A DNA stretch of 64,000 bases from JACRAR01 sp041674385 (GCA_041674385.1 JBAYVU010000014.1:10550-74549), one strand, 5' to 3'; positions 1 to 7,540 are shown, counted from the first letter of the stretch. Numbers and translations are program-made. The notes: generated by a model not told the origin, from the letters alone.

Positions 1-1
1 T

Positions 2-1156
2 TCCATCACCCAGATGGATGACAATGCGGTGCGCAAAAATAAAGGCGCAGGTATTTCGCTGCCTTTCCTTGACTTCGGTTATTCCAAAGACGAATCCTTT
101 GACTTGATCAGCATGGACATGAGCATTGGTGAAGCTGCTTCGCGCAGGATTCTGCCTGCGACGAGCACATCCAACACCATGGTCATCACCAAGGGCGGGA
201 AATCCGGTGAAGGTGGCGGCAGGCTGGGAAAACTGGGTCTGAGTTTCAACGTCGATCTGAGTCGTTCCGAAGGACTTGGGGCAACGACGCGGACTTTGCT
301 TGAACTCGGTCTGATTGAAACTCTCGGGAAATTTACCCAGGTTCCTTACTGGCGGTGCCTGGATACGGACCTGACCAACCCTGTGATCAGGGATCAGGCG
401 CGCGAGAATTACGATACCCTCAAGGACAAGGATTTGGTGGTCTTCGTTCAGCGTAAGCTGGGCGGCAGCATGAAGCGGTACAAGGGGCCTATCGATGGCG
501 TGATGAACGACGAGCTGAAAACTGCCATAGCCGAGTACCAAGCTCAAGCCGGGTTGATCGCCAACGGGAAGATTGATTTCGACCTCTACGCAAGTTTGCT
601 GGATGATACGCAAAACATGCTGGCGGCGGTGCCGACGACACAGCCAGTTTCTACCTATGTGCCTGGGGCTGCCTCTGCGGTATCTGCGCCGCCCCCGGTG
701 GCGGCAGTTGCGCCTGCTCCTACCCCTGTTTCCGCCGCGATGCCATTCAGGGCTTCCCTGGAAAGTGATCGGGGAGTCAAGCCAACTTACAAGATCGGCG
801 ACCTGCTGAACCTGAATCTTTCACTCAGTGGCCATGGGACCGCTTATTGCTATTATGAGGATGCCACAAGAAACACTGCGCGCATCTTCCCGAACCAGTT
901 CCATGCCGATTCCTCTCTCAAAGCGGGGGAGCGCATGCATCTGCCTGGGGTCGGCTTCAAGATCAGATTCGATCAAGCGGGACGCGAGCGAGTGGCATGT
1001 ATTGGCGCTGATCGGGAATTGATCGTCCCAAGTTCGGTGAGGGGCGCTCAAGATCTTAGACCGTTGGGGCGTGCTCTGGACGATATCGTCAATCAGTTCA
1101 AACAGACCAATCCAACAGCAGTGTCCAGTTTCGTGGAAATCACTGTAACGCAATAG
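2..1156 (+). CDS. CsgG-like outer-membrane secretion protein with peptidoglycan-binding and DUF4384-like domains (5' partial)
   Basis: The reading frame is open to the window edge, so the N-terminus (probably a lipoprotein signal) is missing; the first ATG is at 14. The first ~120 visible residues resemble the end of CsgG/HfaB pore proteins: glycine-rich strands, a variable-basic segment, and the typical ending LELGLIETLGKF...VPYWRCL. Next comes a peptidoglycan-binding-like helical module (about residues 140-195, YKGPIDGVMNDELKTAI), a Pro/Ala linker, and a C-terminal DUF4384-like domain (IFPNQF, AGERMHLPG). CsgG proteins form the outer-membrane channel that exports curli-type subunits. The fusion to a wall-binding module and DUF4384 is not the E. 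coli CsgG layout. It is the first visible gene of a tight run of exported small proteins, which suggests those are its substrates. Family call is good; substrate is inference. Confidence 0.75.
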   Translation, partial: SITQMDDNAVRKNKGAGISLPFLDFGYSKDESFDLISMDMSIGEAASRRILPATSTSNTMVITKGGKSGEGGGRLGKLGLSFNVDLSRSEGLGATTRTLLELGLIETLGKFTQVPYWRCLDTDLTNPVIRDQARENYDTLKDKDLVVFVQRKLGGSMKRYKGPIDGVMNDELKTAIAEYQAQAGLIANGKIDFDLYASLLDDTQNMLAAVPTTQPVSTYVPGAASAVSAPPPVAAVAPAPTPVSAAMPFRASLESDRGVKPTYKIGDLLNLNLSLSGHGTAYCYYEDATRNTARIFPNQFHADSSLKAGERMHLPGVGFKIRFDQAGRERVACIGADRELIVPSSVRGAQDLRPLGRALDDIVNQFKQTNPTAVSSFVEITVTQ

Positions 1157-1162
1157 AGAGCC

Positions 1163-1804
1163 ATGATGCCGAGACTCTTGGCTTTTGCATTCTTTGCAAC
1201 GGCGAATATCTTTGTCAGCGCATATGCATTGGCCGAGGGTCTGGTTGAACGGCCGGCAAGTATTCTGCTGGCAGGGGAAATCATCCTGGAGCCGCAACAA
1301 GGTTCTGTCAAGGCACCCGGCAAAGCTTCCAGCAAAGCCTCCGGCGCATCCGAGCAAAGGGACAGAGCCCGCTCTTATCGGAACGACGAATCATCGGGGA
1401 ATACAACCATTATTGTTCTTCCTGAAGATGAGAGCGAAGGAGCGCTTTCGCCGCGAGGAAATGCGCCAGAAGGAAGAGCGCGTGACAATCGTTCTAGAGC
1501 TAGGGATTACCAGCAAGGCACCGATTCATCTGTTCTTCCTGGTCTGATCAAACCTGATACGGGAATCATCATGGATGGCGGTTCGACTCAGGATCGGGCT
1601 CATGAGAACCGTGCGCGTGCCAGTGGTTACTCCAAAGGTGAAACTCAATCTGGCTTCACCGGCCGGGTCGGTCCGGATGGAATTCCGCTGGTCATCTGCA
1701 AGGATAGAGATAATGTTGCAGGACAGATTGGCGATGATCTGAAGTCTGGTAGCGTGATTATTATCCTGCGCGATGGCAAGCAGGTTAAGGTACGCTGTCA
1801 ATAG
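1163..1804 (+). CDS. Exported low-complexity protein with three Arg-rich repeats and C-terminal Cys pair
   Basis: A 213-residue protein not assigned to a known family. It begins 6 bases after the CsgG-like gene and has a clear signal peptide ending around ALA-EG (residue 25). The middle is hydrophilic and carries three copies of a motif of the form R-x-x-R-x-R-A-x-x-Y (RDRARSY, DNRSRARDY, ENRARASGY), each followed by an acidic/Gly-Ser stretch and a VLP- or PDG-type turn. The end holds two cysteines (VICKDR and VRCQ) about 35 residues apart, suited to a periplasmic or extracellular disulfide. A related motif occurs in the protein at 2182. Likely a surface or secreted component of the same locus; function unknown. 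Confidence 0.75.
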   Translation: MMPRLLAFAFFATANIFVSAYALAEGLVERPASILLAGEIILEPQQGSVKAPGKASSKASGASEQRDRARSYRNDESSGNTTIIVLPEDESEGALSPRGNAPEGRARDNRSRARDYQQGTDSSVLPGLIKPDTGIIMDGGSTQDRAHENRARASGYSKGETQSGFTGRVGPDGIPLVICKDRDNVAGQIGDDLKSGSVIIILRDGKQVKVRCQ

Positions 1805-1889
1805 GCCTACTTGCGATAGGTATTGTCAACTTGTGTGGTCGTTAGGCGTTTATCAAGCAATTACAATTATTTTTTCAAACCTGATACGG

Positions 1890-2210
1890 ATGAGCATTGT
1901 GCGATCTTGGCTGGTATGTTTGATAGCATCGATGAGCCTGATGCTGAATGTGGCGAATGCTCAGGTCGCTGTCGATGTTTCGGTTTCCGGTGTAAAGGTT
2001 CAGACGGGAAACGGGAGTTCAGTTAATGTGAATTCCGGTGTCGTTGCTCCAGATGTCCAGATGGAGGGAGTTGCGGTTATCAACGGGGATGTTTTCATCG
2101 ATGGCGAGCAGGTACCCAAAGGCAAGACATCATATACTGCCAAAAAGACCGGGAAATCCTACCGCATCCAGTGGGGGAAAAATGGAAATGTCAGTGTCTC
2201 GGAAAAATAG
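1890..2210 (+). CDS. Small exported Val/Gly-rich protein
   Basis: A 106-residue protein. The ATG at 1890 is chosen because it directly precedes a good signal peptide (MSIVRSW...ANA-QV); an upstream in-frame start would put a polar stretch in front of it. The mature part is rich in Val, Gly, Asn and Ser in alternating patterns expected of beta strands, ending with a basic YTAKKTGKSYRIQWG segment followed by NVSVSEK. The previous gene ends 85 bases upstream and the next one overlaps its 3' end. No family recognised with certainty; the alternating composition and setting suggest a subunit or accessory of an extracellular fibre, which is inference. Confidence 0.65.
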   Translation: MSIVRSWLVCLIASMSLMLNVANAQVAVDVSVSGVKVQTGNGSSVNVNSGVVAPDVQMEGVAVINGDVFIDGEQVPKGKTSYTAKKTGKSYRIQWGKNGNVSVSEK

Positions 2211-2577
2211 TAGGAAGCATTCAACTTGGTGGGCCATCATGGTTTGCACATTGGCCTATGCATCGTTAGCACGGTCGGAGATCATATTCCTTAGTGTGGG
2301 CACTTCCCCGTCTCCCAACTACTATGTTGCCAGTCGCCAGGGAATGCCCTCCATAGTCATGATGCCAACGACGGAGAGGGCGACGGAATCCTCATATCTC
2401 ATGCAACGCAGCCTGGCATGGGCGACCTATCGACGCGGAGATAAAAGAACCGGAGTTCCTCTGGTCTATGTTCCTTCTGTCAGCGGGGCAATGAGTGCCA
2501 CTTCCCCTCAACAGGCGAATGTCAGGGAACATCTGGCGCGTGCAAACGCTTATCGACTCAGATATTTTGACAAGTAA
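2182..2577 (+). CDS. Small exported protein sharing the RA-x-A-Y motif
   Basis: A 131-residue protein whose ATG at 2182 (or 2188) lies inside the end of the preceding gene, implying translational coupling. A basic N-terminus and hydrophobic segment (WWAIMVCTLAYASLA) give a signal peptide ending near ARS-E. The C-terminal part has two motifs, ERATESSYLMQRSLAWATY and VREHLARANAY, which resemble the repeat of the protein at 1163. No enzyme motif is visible. Probably a secreted partner in the same locus; function unknown. Confidence 0.6.
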   Translation: MEMSVSRKNSRKHSTWWAIMVCTLAYASLARSEIIFLSVGTSPSPNYYVASRQGMPSIVMMPTTERATESSYLMQRSLAWATYRRGDKRTGVPLVYVPSVSGAMSATSPQQANVREHLARANAYRLRYFDK

Positions 2578-2581
2578 AAAA

Positions 2582-3487
2582 ATGAAAACGACATATACCT
2601 GGCGGATTGCTCGGCGTTTTGGGATGGAATGGCTGATAGCCCTGCCTCTCATATTGTTTGCCCATTTGGCTTGGAGTATTGAGCCTGTAGCGGGAGACTT
2701 CAAAACAATTCTCGAATCCCACTCCGGCGTGCTGAATGTCTGGCAATACGCGGACAATCCCAACATCTATATTTTTGATTTTCCCAGCCTGACCCAGCAA
2801 GGCCGCAGCTTTAACCGCATTACTCAGCTTACCGAACAGCAAATCACCGAGCCATATCCCCGCGTTCTGAACAACGAGGAGTTGAGCAAGCATTTCGAGG
2901 CTTCCCGCAGAACGATGGCAGATTTCGCTTTTGGCCATGATGTGATGGTGAGCGAGCTGGCCCAGTTTTTCAATTTGGCTGATCGGGATAAAGTCGAACT
3001 GAATGTAGAGGAAGTCGCCATCCGAGATTTCCTCTTTGCCCAGGGACTGATTAGAAACTATCGCGGCATATATCAGGCACTCAAGCCGAGCGTTGTATTT
3101 CTATCAATCCCGCAGATTCAGGAAAAGCGTGAAACCGAACCCCGCGTTAGCGATGGTGCGCGGTATGCGATTCTGCTGCATGAGATGTCGCATGCCGAGT
3201 TTTACTCCAATGCCTACTATGCCACTTATTGCCGGCGCTTCTGGAATGATTCTCTCAGTGACAGTCAGCGTGAATCCTTCAGGAAATTTCTGTCCAAATA
3301 CAACTACTCCACCACTGGTGAAGACCTGTTGATCAATGAAACGCAAGCTTATCTGATGTTCACACCGGATGCGGCATCCTTCAGTGCCAAGAAACTCGGC
3401 GTTTCCGATGCGGAGCTTGAAGCCATGAGGGATGCATTCAGAAAAGGTAAGCCACCTACCAAACTTCCCATGCAGAGGTTACAATGA
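2582..3487 (+). CDS. Exported putative zinc metallopeptidase (HExxH)
   Basis: A 301-residue protein; ATG 2582 follows the previous stop by 4 bases and precedes a signal-anchor-like segment (residues 14-32). The central region carries HEMSH at residues 200-204, a match to the HExxH zinc-binding motif, with Glu253 in NETQAYLM as a plausible third ligand about 50 residues later. This gluzincin-like arrangement suggests a periplasmic or cell-surface protease or a structural relative. It sits between genes for small exported proteins and overlaps the next gene by 4 bases, so it could process or quality-control them. Family not identified; catalytic activity is inferred from the motif only. Confidence 0.65.
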   Translation: MKTTYTWRIARRFGMEWLIALPLILFAHLAWSIEPVAGDFKTILESHSGVLNVWQYADNPNIYIFDFPSLTQQGRSFNRITQLTEQQITEPYPRVLNNEELSKHFEASRRTMADFAFGHDVMVSELAQFFNLADRDKVELNVEEVAIRDFLFAQGLIRNYRGIYQALKPSVVFLSIPQIQEKRETEPRVSDGARYAILLHEMSHAEFYSNAYYATYCRRFWNDSLSDSQRESFRKFLSKYNYSTTGEDLLINETQAYLMFTPDAASFSAKKLGVSDAELEAMRDAFRKGKPPTKLPMQRLQ

Positions 3488-3798
3488 TCAAAAGTTTTTG
3501 CCCCAATAAAATTATTCTGACGGTTTTGATTCTGGTGACTGCGGGTATTGCCAATGCGCAAGTCAAAGGCACTCGTATTCAGGGCAATACTGAAATCAAC
3601 GTCAATACCGAAAATACCACGGCGATTGCCACCGGTGAGAATAATGTAGCGAAGAATCGTATTGGAGTTATCAAGGGAAATAAAAAAGGCGACACCAAAA
3701 TCAACGTCAGCGCCGCTAATGTTACTACGGTGGTGGGGGGGCGCAACAAAAAGGCTTGTACTAACATAGGGAGCATTGTCAGCGATGAATGCAAATGA
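3484..3798 (+). CDS. Exported curlin-like repeat protein, divergent copy with C-terminal cysteines
   Basis: A 104-residue protein with a signal peptide (ANA-QV at ~26). The mature part is two ~37-residue units. The first reads IQGNTEINV..N.TAIATGENNVAKN, the second is degenerate (GDTKINV..ANVTTVVGG). The unit matches the repeats of the proteins at 4803 and 5162. A C-terminal ACTNIGSIVSDECK stretch adds a Cys pair that those copies lack. Gln/Asn-Gly spacing and alternating small/hydrophobic residues resemble curlin-type amyloid repeats. The start overlaps the end of the HExxH gene by 4 bases. I infer a minor or nucleator-type subunit; this is untested. Confidence 0.7.
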   Translation: MIKSFCPNKIILTVLILVTAGIANAQVKGTRIQGNTEINVNTENTTAIATGENNVAKNRIGVIKGNKKGDTKINVSAANVTTVVGGRNKKACTNIGSIVSDECK

Positions 3799-4087
3799 CG
3801 TATACCGCACTGGGATAGTTCTTTTTCTCGGGCTTGCCGTAGGTTCGGCAATGGCTGAACAGGGTTTGAATGCTGATTCACAAACCAAGGTAAACAACGC
3901 CAAGGCGAAAGCTTGGTCGAGTGGCACCATCAAGACCGATCCCAACTTGCAGAAGAGCCGGGTAAACATTGGCAGCAAACGCAATGGCGGCTGTAGCGAT
4001 GTCAATGTCGGTACGGCCCAAGCGGGCCAAAAAGCCCCGAAGGATATCGTGGTGACCACCAAAGAAGTTATCAATATCTGCAAATGA
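3785..4087 (+). CDS. Small exported protein with Cys pair
   Basis: A 100-residue protein using the ATG at 3785, which overlaps the previous gene by 14 bases; a TTG at 3776 is an alternative start. A signal peptide ends near AMA-EQ. The mature part is basic and Asn/Lys rich with two cysteines (GGCSDVNVG and INICK at the C-terminus). The VNIGS and VNVG stretches echo the repeat proteins beside it, but a clear 37-residue unit is not present. It overlaps the OmpA-like gene downstream (ATGA). Likely part of the same fibre/adhesin unit; function unknown. Confidence 0.6.
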   Translation: MNANDVYRTGIVLFLGLAVGSAMAEQGLNADSQTKVNNAKAKAWSSGTIKTDPNLQKSRVNIGSKRNGGCSDVNVGTAQAGQKAPKDIVVTTKEVINICK

Positions 4088-4758
4088 GGCCAACTATGCA
4101 AGCTCGTAAATTGTCTTCCTGTTTTCGCCCGGGTTTTTCGACGCTCCTTCTGGGGCTGCTTATTGCTGTCTTCGGAGCGACAACATCTTTCGCCGATGAT
4201 GATTCCAAGGCCAAATTGGATGAGCTCAAACGCGCCATGACGGCTCCGCATGAAGGGGGCGCTGACATCGGTGGTACTGGCACTAAAAAGAAGGTTCGTA
4301 CCCGCGCCATTGTTTTCGATAACGAGTCAACCAGCGCTGCGGCACCCGAAGCGCCGGCTGCTGATTTGGCAAAGGTGGCCAAGCCCGCTGATTGCGGCTC
4401 GCTGCCGGCCGGCGTCAAGACCAACGCCGTCGATTTTGCCATCCAGTTCAAACTGGGCAGTGCGGAAATCAACTCTGCCTCTGAATTGACGTTGAACGAG
4501 ATCGCGAAAATCCTGGCACTCTCTCCCGACCGTTGTATTCTGGTAGAGGGGCACACTGATGCTATCGGGAATGTCGACAAGAACCATAAGCTCTCCATTG
4601 AGCGTGCCAATAGCGTCGTGAAATACGTCACCGGCAAGGCCGGTATTGATCGCAACCGAATTATTCCCATTGGCAAAGGATCCAGCGATCCGCTCCCGAA
4701 CCTCGACCCGCGCGACCCGAAAAATCGCCGTGTGGTTTTTAAGGTTGTCGTCGGATAA
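4084..4758 (+). CDS. OmpA-family peptidoglycan-associated protein
   Basis: A 224-residue protein with a basic N-terminus and signal peptide, a short linker, and a C-terminal OmpA/MotB-like domain (about residues 115-224). Signatures include IQFKLGSAEINSAS, LVEGHTDAIG and the end RNRRVVFKV-type stretch. These domains bind meso-diaminopimelate of peptidoglycan non-covalently. ATG 4084 overlaps the upstream stop; an internal ATG at 4096 is the alternative. In this setting it may anchor the CsgG-like export apparatus or fibre base to the wall, parallel to the peptidoglycan-binding module of the first gene. Domain call is strong; role is inferred. Confidence 0.85.
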   Translation: MRPTMQARKLSSCFRPGFSTLLLGLLIAVFGATTSFADDDSKAKLDELKRAMTAPHEGGADIGGTGTKKKVRTRAIVFDNESTSAAAPEAPAADLAKVAKPADCGSLPAGVKTNAVDFAIQFKLGSAEINSASELTLNEIAKILALSPDRCILVEGHTDAIGNVDKNHKLSIERANSVVKYVTGKAGIDRNRIIPIGKGSSDPLPNLDPRDPKNRRVVFKVVVG

Positions 4759-4802
4759 CGGCGAACATTTTTTTAAAACAACTCTTCTTGAAAGGAAATA
4801 CC

Positions 4803-5117
4803 ATGCGCTTTATTACTCTCCTCATCGCTTCCGCCATTATCGCTTCTCCAGCATTCGCTCAGAAGGAACAGCGTTCCAGCAATCCGAGTGGAGTGCAGAT
4901 TCAGGGTAATACCGAGATCAAAGCCAGCCAAGAGAACACTGCCGCCGTAGCCGTTGGTGAAGGCAACGTCGCCAAGAATACCGCTGGCGCCATCAAGGGC
5001 GGCACCCAGATTCAGGGCAACACCAAAATCAAAGCGTCGCAAAAGAATGCAACAGCAGTTGCTGTTGGCAAGAACAACAAGGCTGCCAACGAAGCTGGTG
5101 TGATCGGCGGTCAATAA
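4803..5117 (+). CDS. Exported curlin-like repeat protein (two 37-residue units)
   Basis: A 104-residue protein; ATG 4803 follows an AAAGGAAA ribosome site, and a signal peptide ends at AFA-QK. The mature protein is almost entirely two tandem units beginning V/TQIQGNT-IKASQ and continuing with N-TAAVAVG-GN-A-N-AG-I-GG. No Cys and few aromatic residues. The second unit differs mainly by E to K changes, giving an acidic-leaning and a basic unit that could stack head to tail. The pattern Q-G-N and GN-A resembles curlin repeats but differs in period and sequence. The close paralogue at 5162 lies 44 bases downstream. I infer a major amyloid-type subunit exported by the CsgG-like protein. Confidence 0.75.
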   Translation: MRFITLLIASAIIASPAFAQKEQRSSNPSGVQIQGNTEIKASQENTAAVAVGEGNVAKNTAGAIKGGTQIQGNTKIKASQKNATAVAVGKNNKAANEAGVIGGQ

Positions 5118-5161
5118 TCTGAAGACGGAACCTTTTCTTATTCTTTAACGGAGAAAACATT

Positions 5162-5503
5162 ATGCGTACACAACTCGTGCTCGTCACTCTAGTCTCTGCC
5201 GTGCTGTCAACAGCGGCTTTCGCTCAGGCCACTTCCAAATCGGGTGGCGCCAGCCAGTCCTCCTCGAGCGCTCAAGGGGTACAAATTCAGGGCAACACCG
5301 ATATCAAGGCCAGCCAGGAGAATACTGCTGCCGTAGCTGTCGGCGAAGGCAACACCGCCAAGAATACCGCCGGCGCCATCAAAGGTGGTACGCAGATTCA
5401 GGGCAACACCAAGATTAAAGCTAAACAGAAGAATACGGCTGCGGTGGCCGTCGGTAAAGGCAATACTGCTGCCAACGAAGCTGGTCAAATTGGCGGTAAG
5501 TAA
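5162..5503 (+). CDS. Exported curlin-like repeat protein, paralogue of the 4803 gene
   Basis: A 113-residue protein with signal peptide (AFA-QA), a Ser/Gly-rich spacer (SKSGGASQSSSSAQG), then two 37-residue units nearly identical to those of the protein at 4803. A GGAG-containing site (ACGGAGAAA) lies upstream. The two genes are a recent tandem duplication judging by the shared unit sequence and gene length. It is the last gene before a strong intrinsic terminator, so it closes the transcription unit. The serine-rich spacer may act as an export signal analogous to the N-terminal segment of CsgA, which is speculative. Confidence 0.75.
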   Translation: MRTQLVLVTLVSAVLSTAAFAQATSKSGGASQSSSSAQGVQIQGNTDIKASQENTAAVAVGEGNTAKNTAGAIKGGTQIQGNTKIKAKQKNTAAVAVGKGNTAANEAGQIGGK

Positions 5504-5524
5504 TCGTTTTACTAGCTTGGCTAT

Positions 5525-5560
5525 GAAAAAACCCAGGGTTAACCTGGGTTTTTTTTTGGT
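5525..5560 (+). terminator. Intrinsic terminator after the repeat-protein genes
   Basis: Complementary arms AAAACCCAGG and CCTGGGTTTT around a short GTTAA loop, followed by a run of nine to ten T. A symmetric A-run on the left means it could also act in reverse. It separates the small exported-protein run from the FecR-like gene. Confidence 0.85.
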
Positions 5561-5672
5561 ACTTCAGGGAAGCTTGATACGTTCCTCAGCCAATTCAGAC
5601 CACTGTGGTTTTCGTACAACTGTCCAGGAAGTGGCTATCGATAATCGCAAAATTTGCATTGAAATATAACTG

Positions 5673-5689
5673 GACCTTGTGATAAGGTC
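5673..5689 (+). promoter_or_regulatory. Hairpin covering the ribosome-binding site of the 5696 gene
   Basis: Perfect 6-bp arms GACCTT and AAGGTC with loop GTGAT. The AAGG of the right arm is the only Shine-Dalgarno-like sequence before ATG 5696, so the folded mRNA would hide it. Short stem; may be fortuitous. Confidence 0.35.
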
Positions 5690-5695
5690 GAATGC

Positions 5696-6367
5696 ATGAA
5701 TTTGCGAGTGTTAATGGCCCTGCTGTTGGTAGTCGTGCATGCCGCTGTATATGCCGCTGGCAAGGATGTCGCATTGATTACGGCGTTACAGGGACGGGTC
5801 TGGAAAATATCTGCCGAGTCGAATGAACCGAGCCAGTCGGCGCAACCTCAAGTGATGCAGGCTTATGTCAAGCTCACCCAGGGGGATCAACTGGCGTTGG
5901 ACAAGGATGCCCGCCTACAGTTGGTGTATCTCGACAGCGGACGGCTCGAAACCTGGCGCGGTGGTGTCCGATTGGAGATCAACAGCACTGAGAGCCAAGC
6001 CTTCAGTTTACCCGACCCGCAGGTGCGCATGTTGTCGTCGGAGATGGTCCGGCAGATATCCCGAATGCCTGTACTGGACGCTCAAGGGCAGGCCAAGACA
6101 ACGAAGTCACGCAGCATTGCCACACCGGATGCGCTGGCCGGCATTGAAAATACATACCGCCGCTTGCGTAATGAGACGCCGGACCGGAGTGATCTGAACC
6201 CCGAGTTATATTTGCTCTCGGGAATGTTCGAAATGCGGGAGTTGGGACGGGTTGAGCAGGTGCTTTCCGACCTGCAGCGCGAACGAGGTAGCGAGCCGCA
6301 AGTGAAACTGCTGGTTTCGCTCTACCAGCGGGCGATGAAAAATGTACGAGAGGCCAAGCGAAATTGA
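5696..6367 (+). CDS. Exported FecR-like domain protein
   Basis: A 223-residue protein with an N-terminal signal peptide (AVYA-AG). Residues 25-100 have a FecR-like look: a G-R-V-W opening, L-x-x-GDQLALDKDARLQLVYLDSGRLETW, i.e. the 'high threshold, resistant to negation' pattern of FecR/LysM-adjacent envelope proteins. The second half (residues 140-223) is helical and could be a TPR-like region (DLNPELYLLSGMFEMRELGRVEQVL). It lies between the repeat-protein terminator and the barrel gene, so it may be its own unit. Probably periplasmic; exact function unknown. Confidence 0.6.
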   Translation: MNLRVLMALLLVVVHAAVYAAGKDVALITALQGRVWKISAESNEPSQSAQPQVMQAYVKLTQGDQLALDKDARLQLVYLDSGRLETWRGGVRLEINSTESQAFSLPDPQVRMLSSEMVRQISRMPVLDAQGQAKTTKSRSIATPDALAGIENTYRRLRNETPDRSDLNPELYLLSGMFEMRELGRVEQVLSDLQRERGSEPQVKLLVSLYQRAMKNVREAKRN

Positions 6368-6509
6368 AACCCAAAATATAGCCGATTGCTGGCGACAGGG
6401 GTGTGCGGGTTTTCAGGTATCCATCTAAGCAGGAGAGAAAGTCGCTAAAATAACGAATGTAAGTGTAGCTGTTGAGATTTAATCAGTGTTATTTCCTTGG
6501 GAGATTGTA

Positions 6510-7517
6510 ATGACTATGATTTCAAATAAACCTTTTTTAAGTATTGCCGGTGGTGTAGTTGCCGTGGTTCTCAGCGGGGTGGCCGCTGCCCAGACGTCAG
6601 GAGTACCGAGCGGCTCGTCAGGAACACCGACTAGTTCATCATCGTCACCCAGCGGTTCGCTAAGCAGCTTCGAGCACGAGGCTGTTGCGACGCAGTTGAT
6701 CAGCACGACTACTTTGAATCAAATGCTGGCTATTTCGAACGCCATTAGCTTCCGTGCTGGTGGCGTATTCCAGGTTCCCCCTGGCGCAAGGGCTGACTCC
6801 GGCCAGCGTAACGGCATGGCCGCAGGCGGTGCCGCTCAGATGTGGAATGCTTGGGGCAGCATTTCGGGTGATACCTTCAAGTACACTCCCATTAACGATG
6901 CAAAATTAAGGACCACGAATGCGGTTCTTGGCGCCGATTATGCCCTCAAACCAACGGTAACCGTAGGTGCGTCAGTAGCCTTTGACCGGACTACCGGTTC
7001 GCTTTTTAACACGACCACGACGGGTTACACTATTGCCCCCTATGCTGGCTGGCAGATCAACAAGACTTGGGCATTGGACGGCATCATAGGCTGGGGCAAA
7101 GGTGACATAGATACTGGTGCCGGTAGCGTCAAGCCCGATCGATTCTTCTATGGCAGCAATTTGAGTTACACCAATTGGCTCGGCAACTTGCAGCTTTCCG
7201 CCAAGGGCAGCTATTTGTATGGCGAAGAGAAAGTTGGCTCTGCCAAGAACAAGCTTGACCAGTGGCGCATCGGTGGGCGGGTTGGTTACTGGATGGACGG
7301 TATTCTGCCCTATGTTGGGATTGCGCATACCAGCGATGGAAAAGTCGATAATAGAGGGCCGAACGATATTGGCAAGACCGCTTGGGTTGGCTCCTTGGGC
7401 GTCGACTTCATCTCCCTTAAGAACAACTTGACGGGTGGCATTGTGTACACTGGAGAAGGCCGTCGCAAGAACAGCAAACATGATAGCTTGATGGCGAACA
7501 TCAACTATCGGTTCTGA
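6510..7517 (+). CDS. Outer-membrane beta-barrel protein, autotransporter-barrel-like
   Basis: A 335-residue protein; ATG 6510 is preceded by GGGAG with 6-base spacing, better than the in-frame GTG at 6486. A signal peptide (VAAA-QT) is followed by a Ser/Gly/Pro-rich segment and then a C-terminal region of alternating amphipathic strands with GADYALKPTVTVGASVAFDR-type turns, ending in NINYRF; a terminal aromatic residue is typical for BAM substrates. Resembles the barrel of autotransporters or Omp proteins but lacks a long passenger. It may serve as a surface porin or anchor. The terminator for this gene lies inside the next coding region. Confidence 0.7.
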   Translation: MTMISNKPFLSIAGGVVAVVLSGVAAAQTSGVPSGSSGTPTSSSSSPSGSLSSFEHEAVATQLISTTTLNQMLAISNAISFRAGGVFQVPPGARADSGQRNGMAAGGAAQMWNAWGSISGDTFKYTPINDAKLRTTNAVLGADYALKPTVTVGASVAFDRTTGSLFNTTTTGYTIAPYAGWQINKTWALDGIIGWGKGDIDTGAGSVKPDRFFYGSNLSYTNWLGNLQLSAKGSYLYGEEKVGSAKNKLDQWRIGGRVGYWMDGILPYVGIAHTSDGKVDNRGPNDIGKTAWVGSLGVDFISLKNNLTGGIVYTGEGRRKNSKHDSLMANINYRF

Positions 7518-7540
7518 TGCTTGATGCGGGTTTCGTCCCG

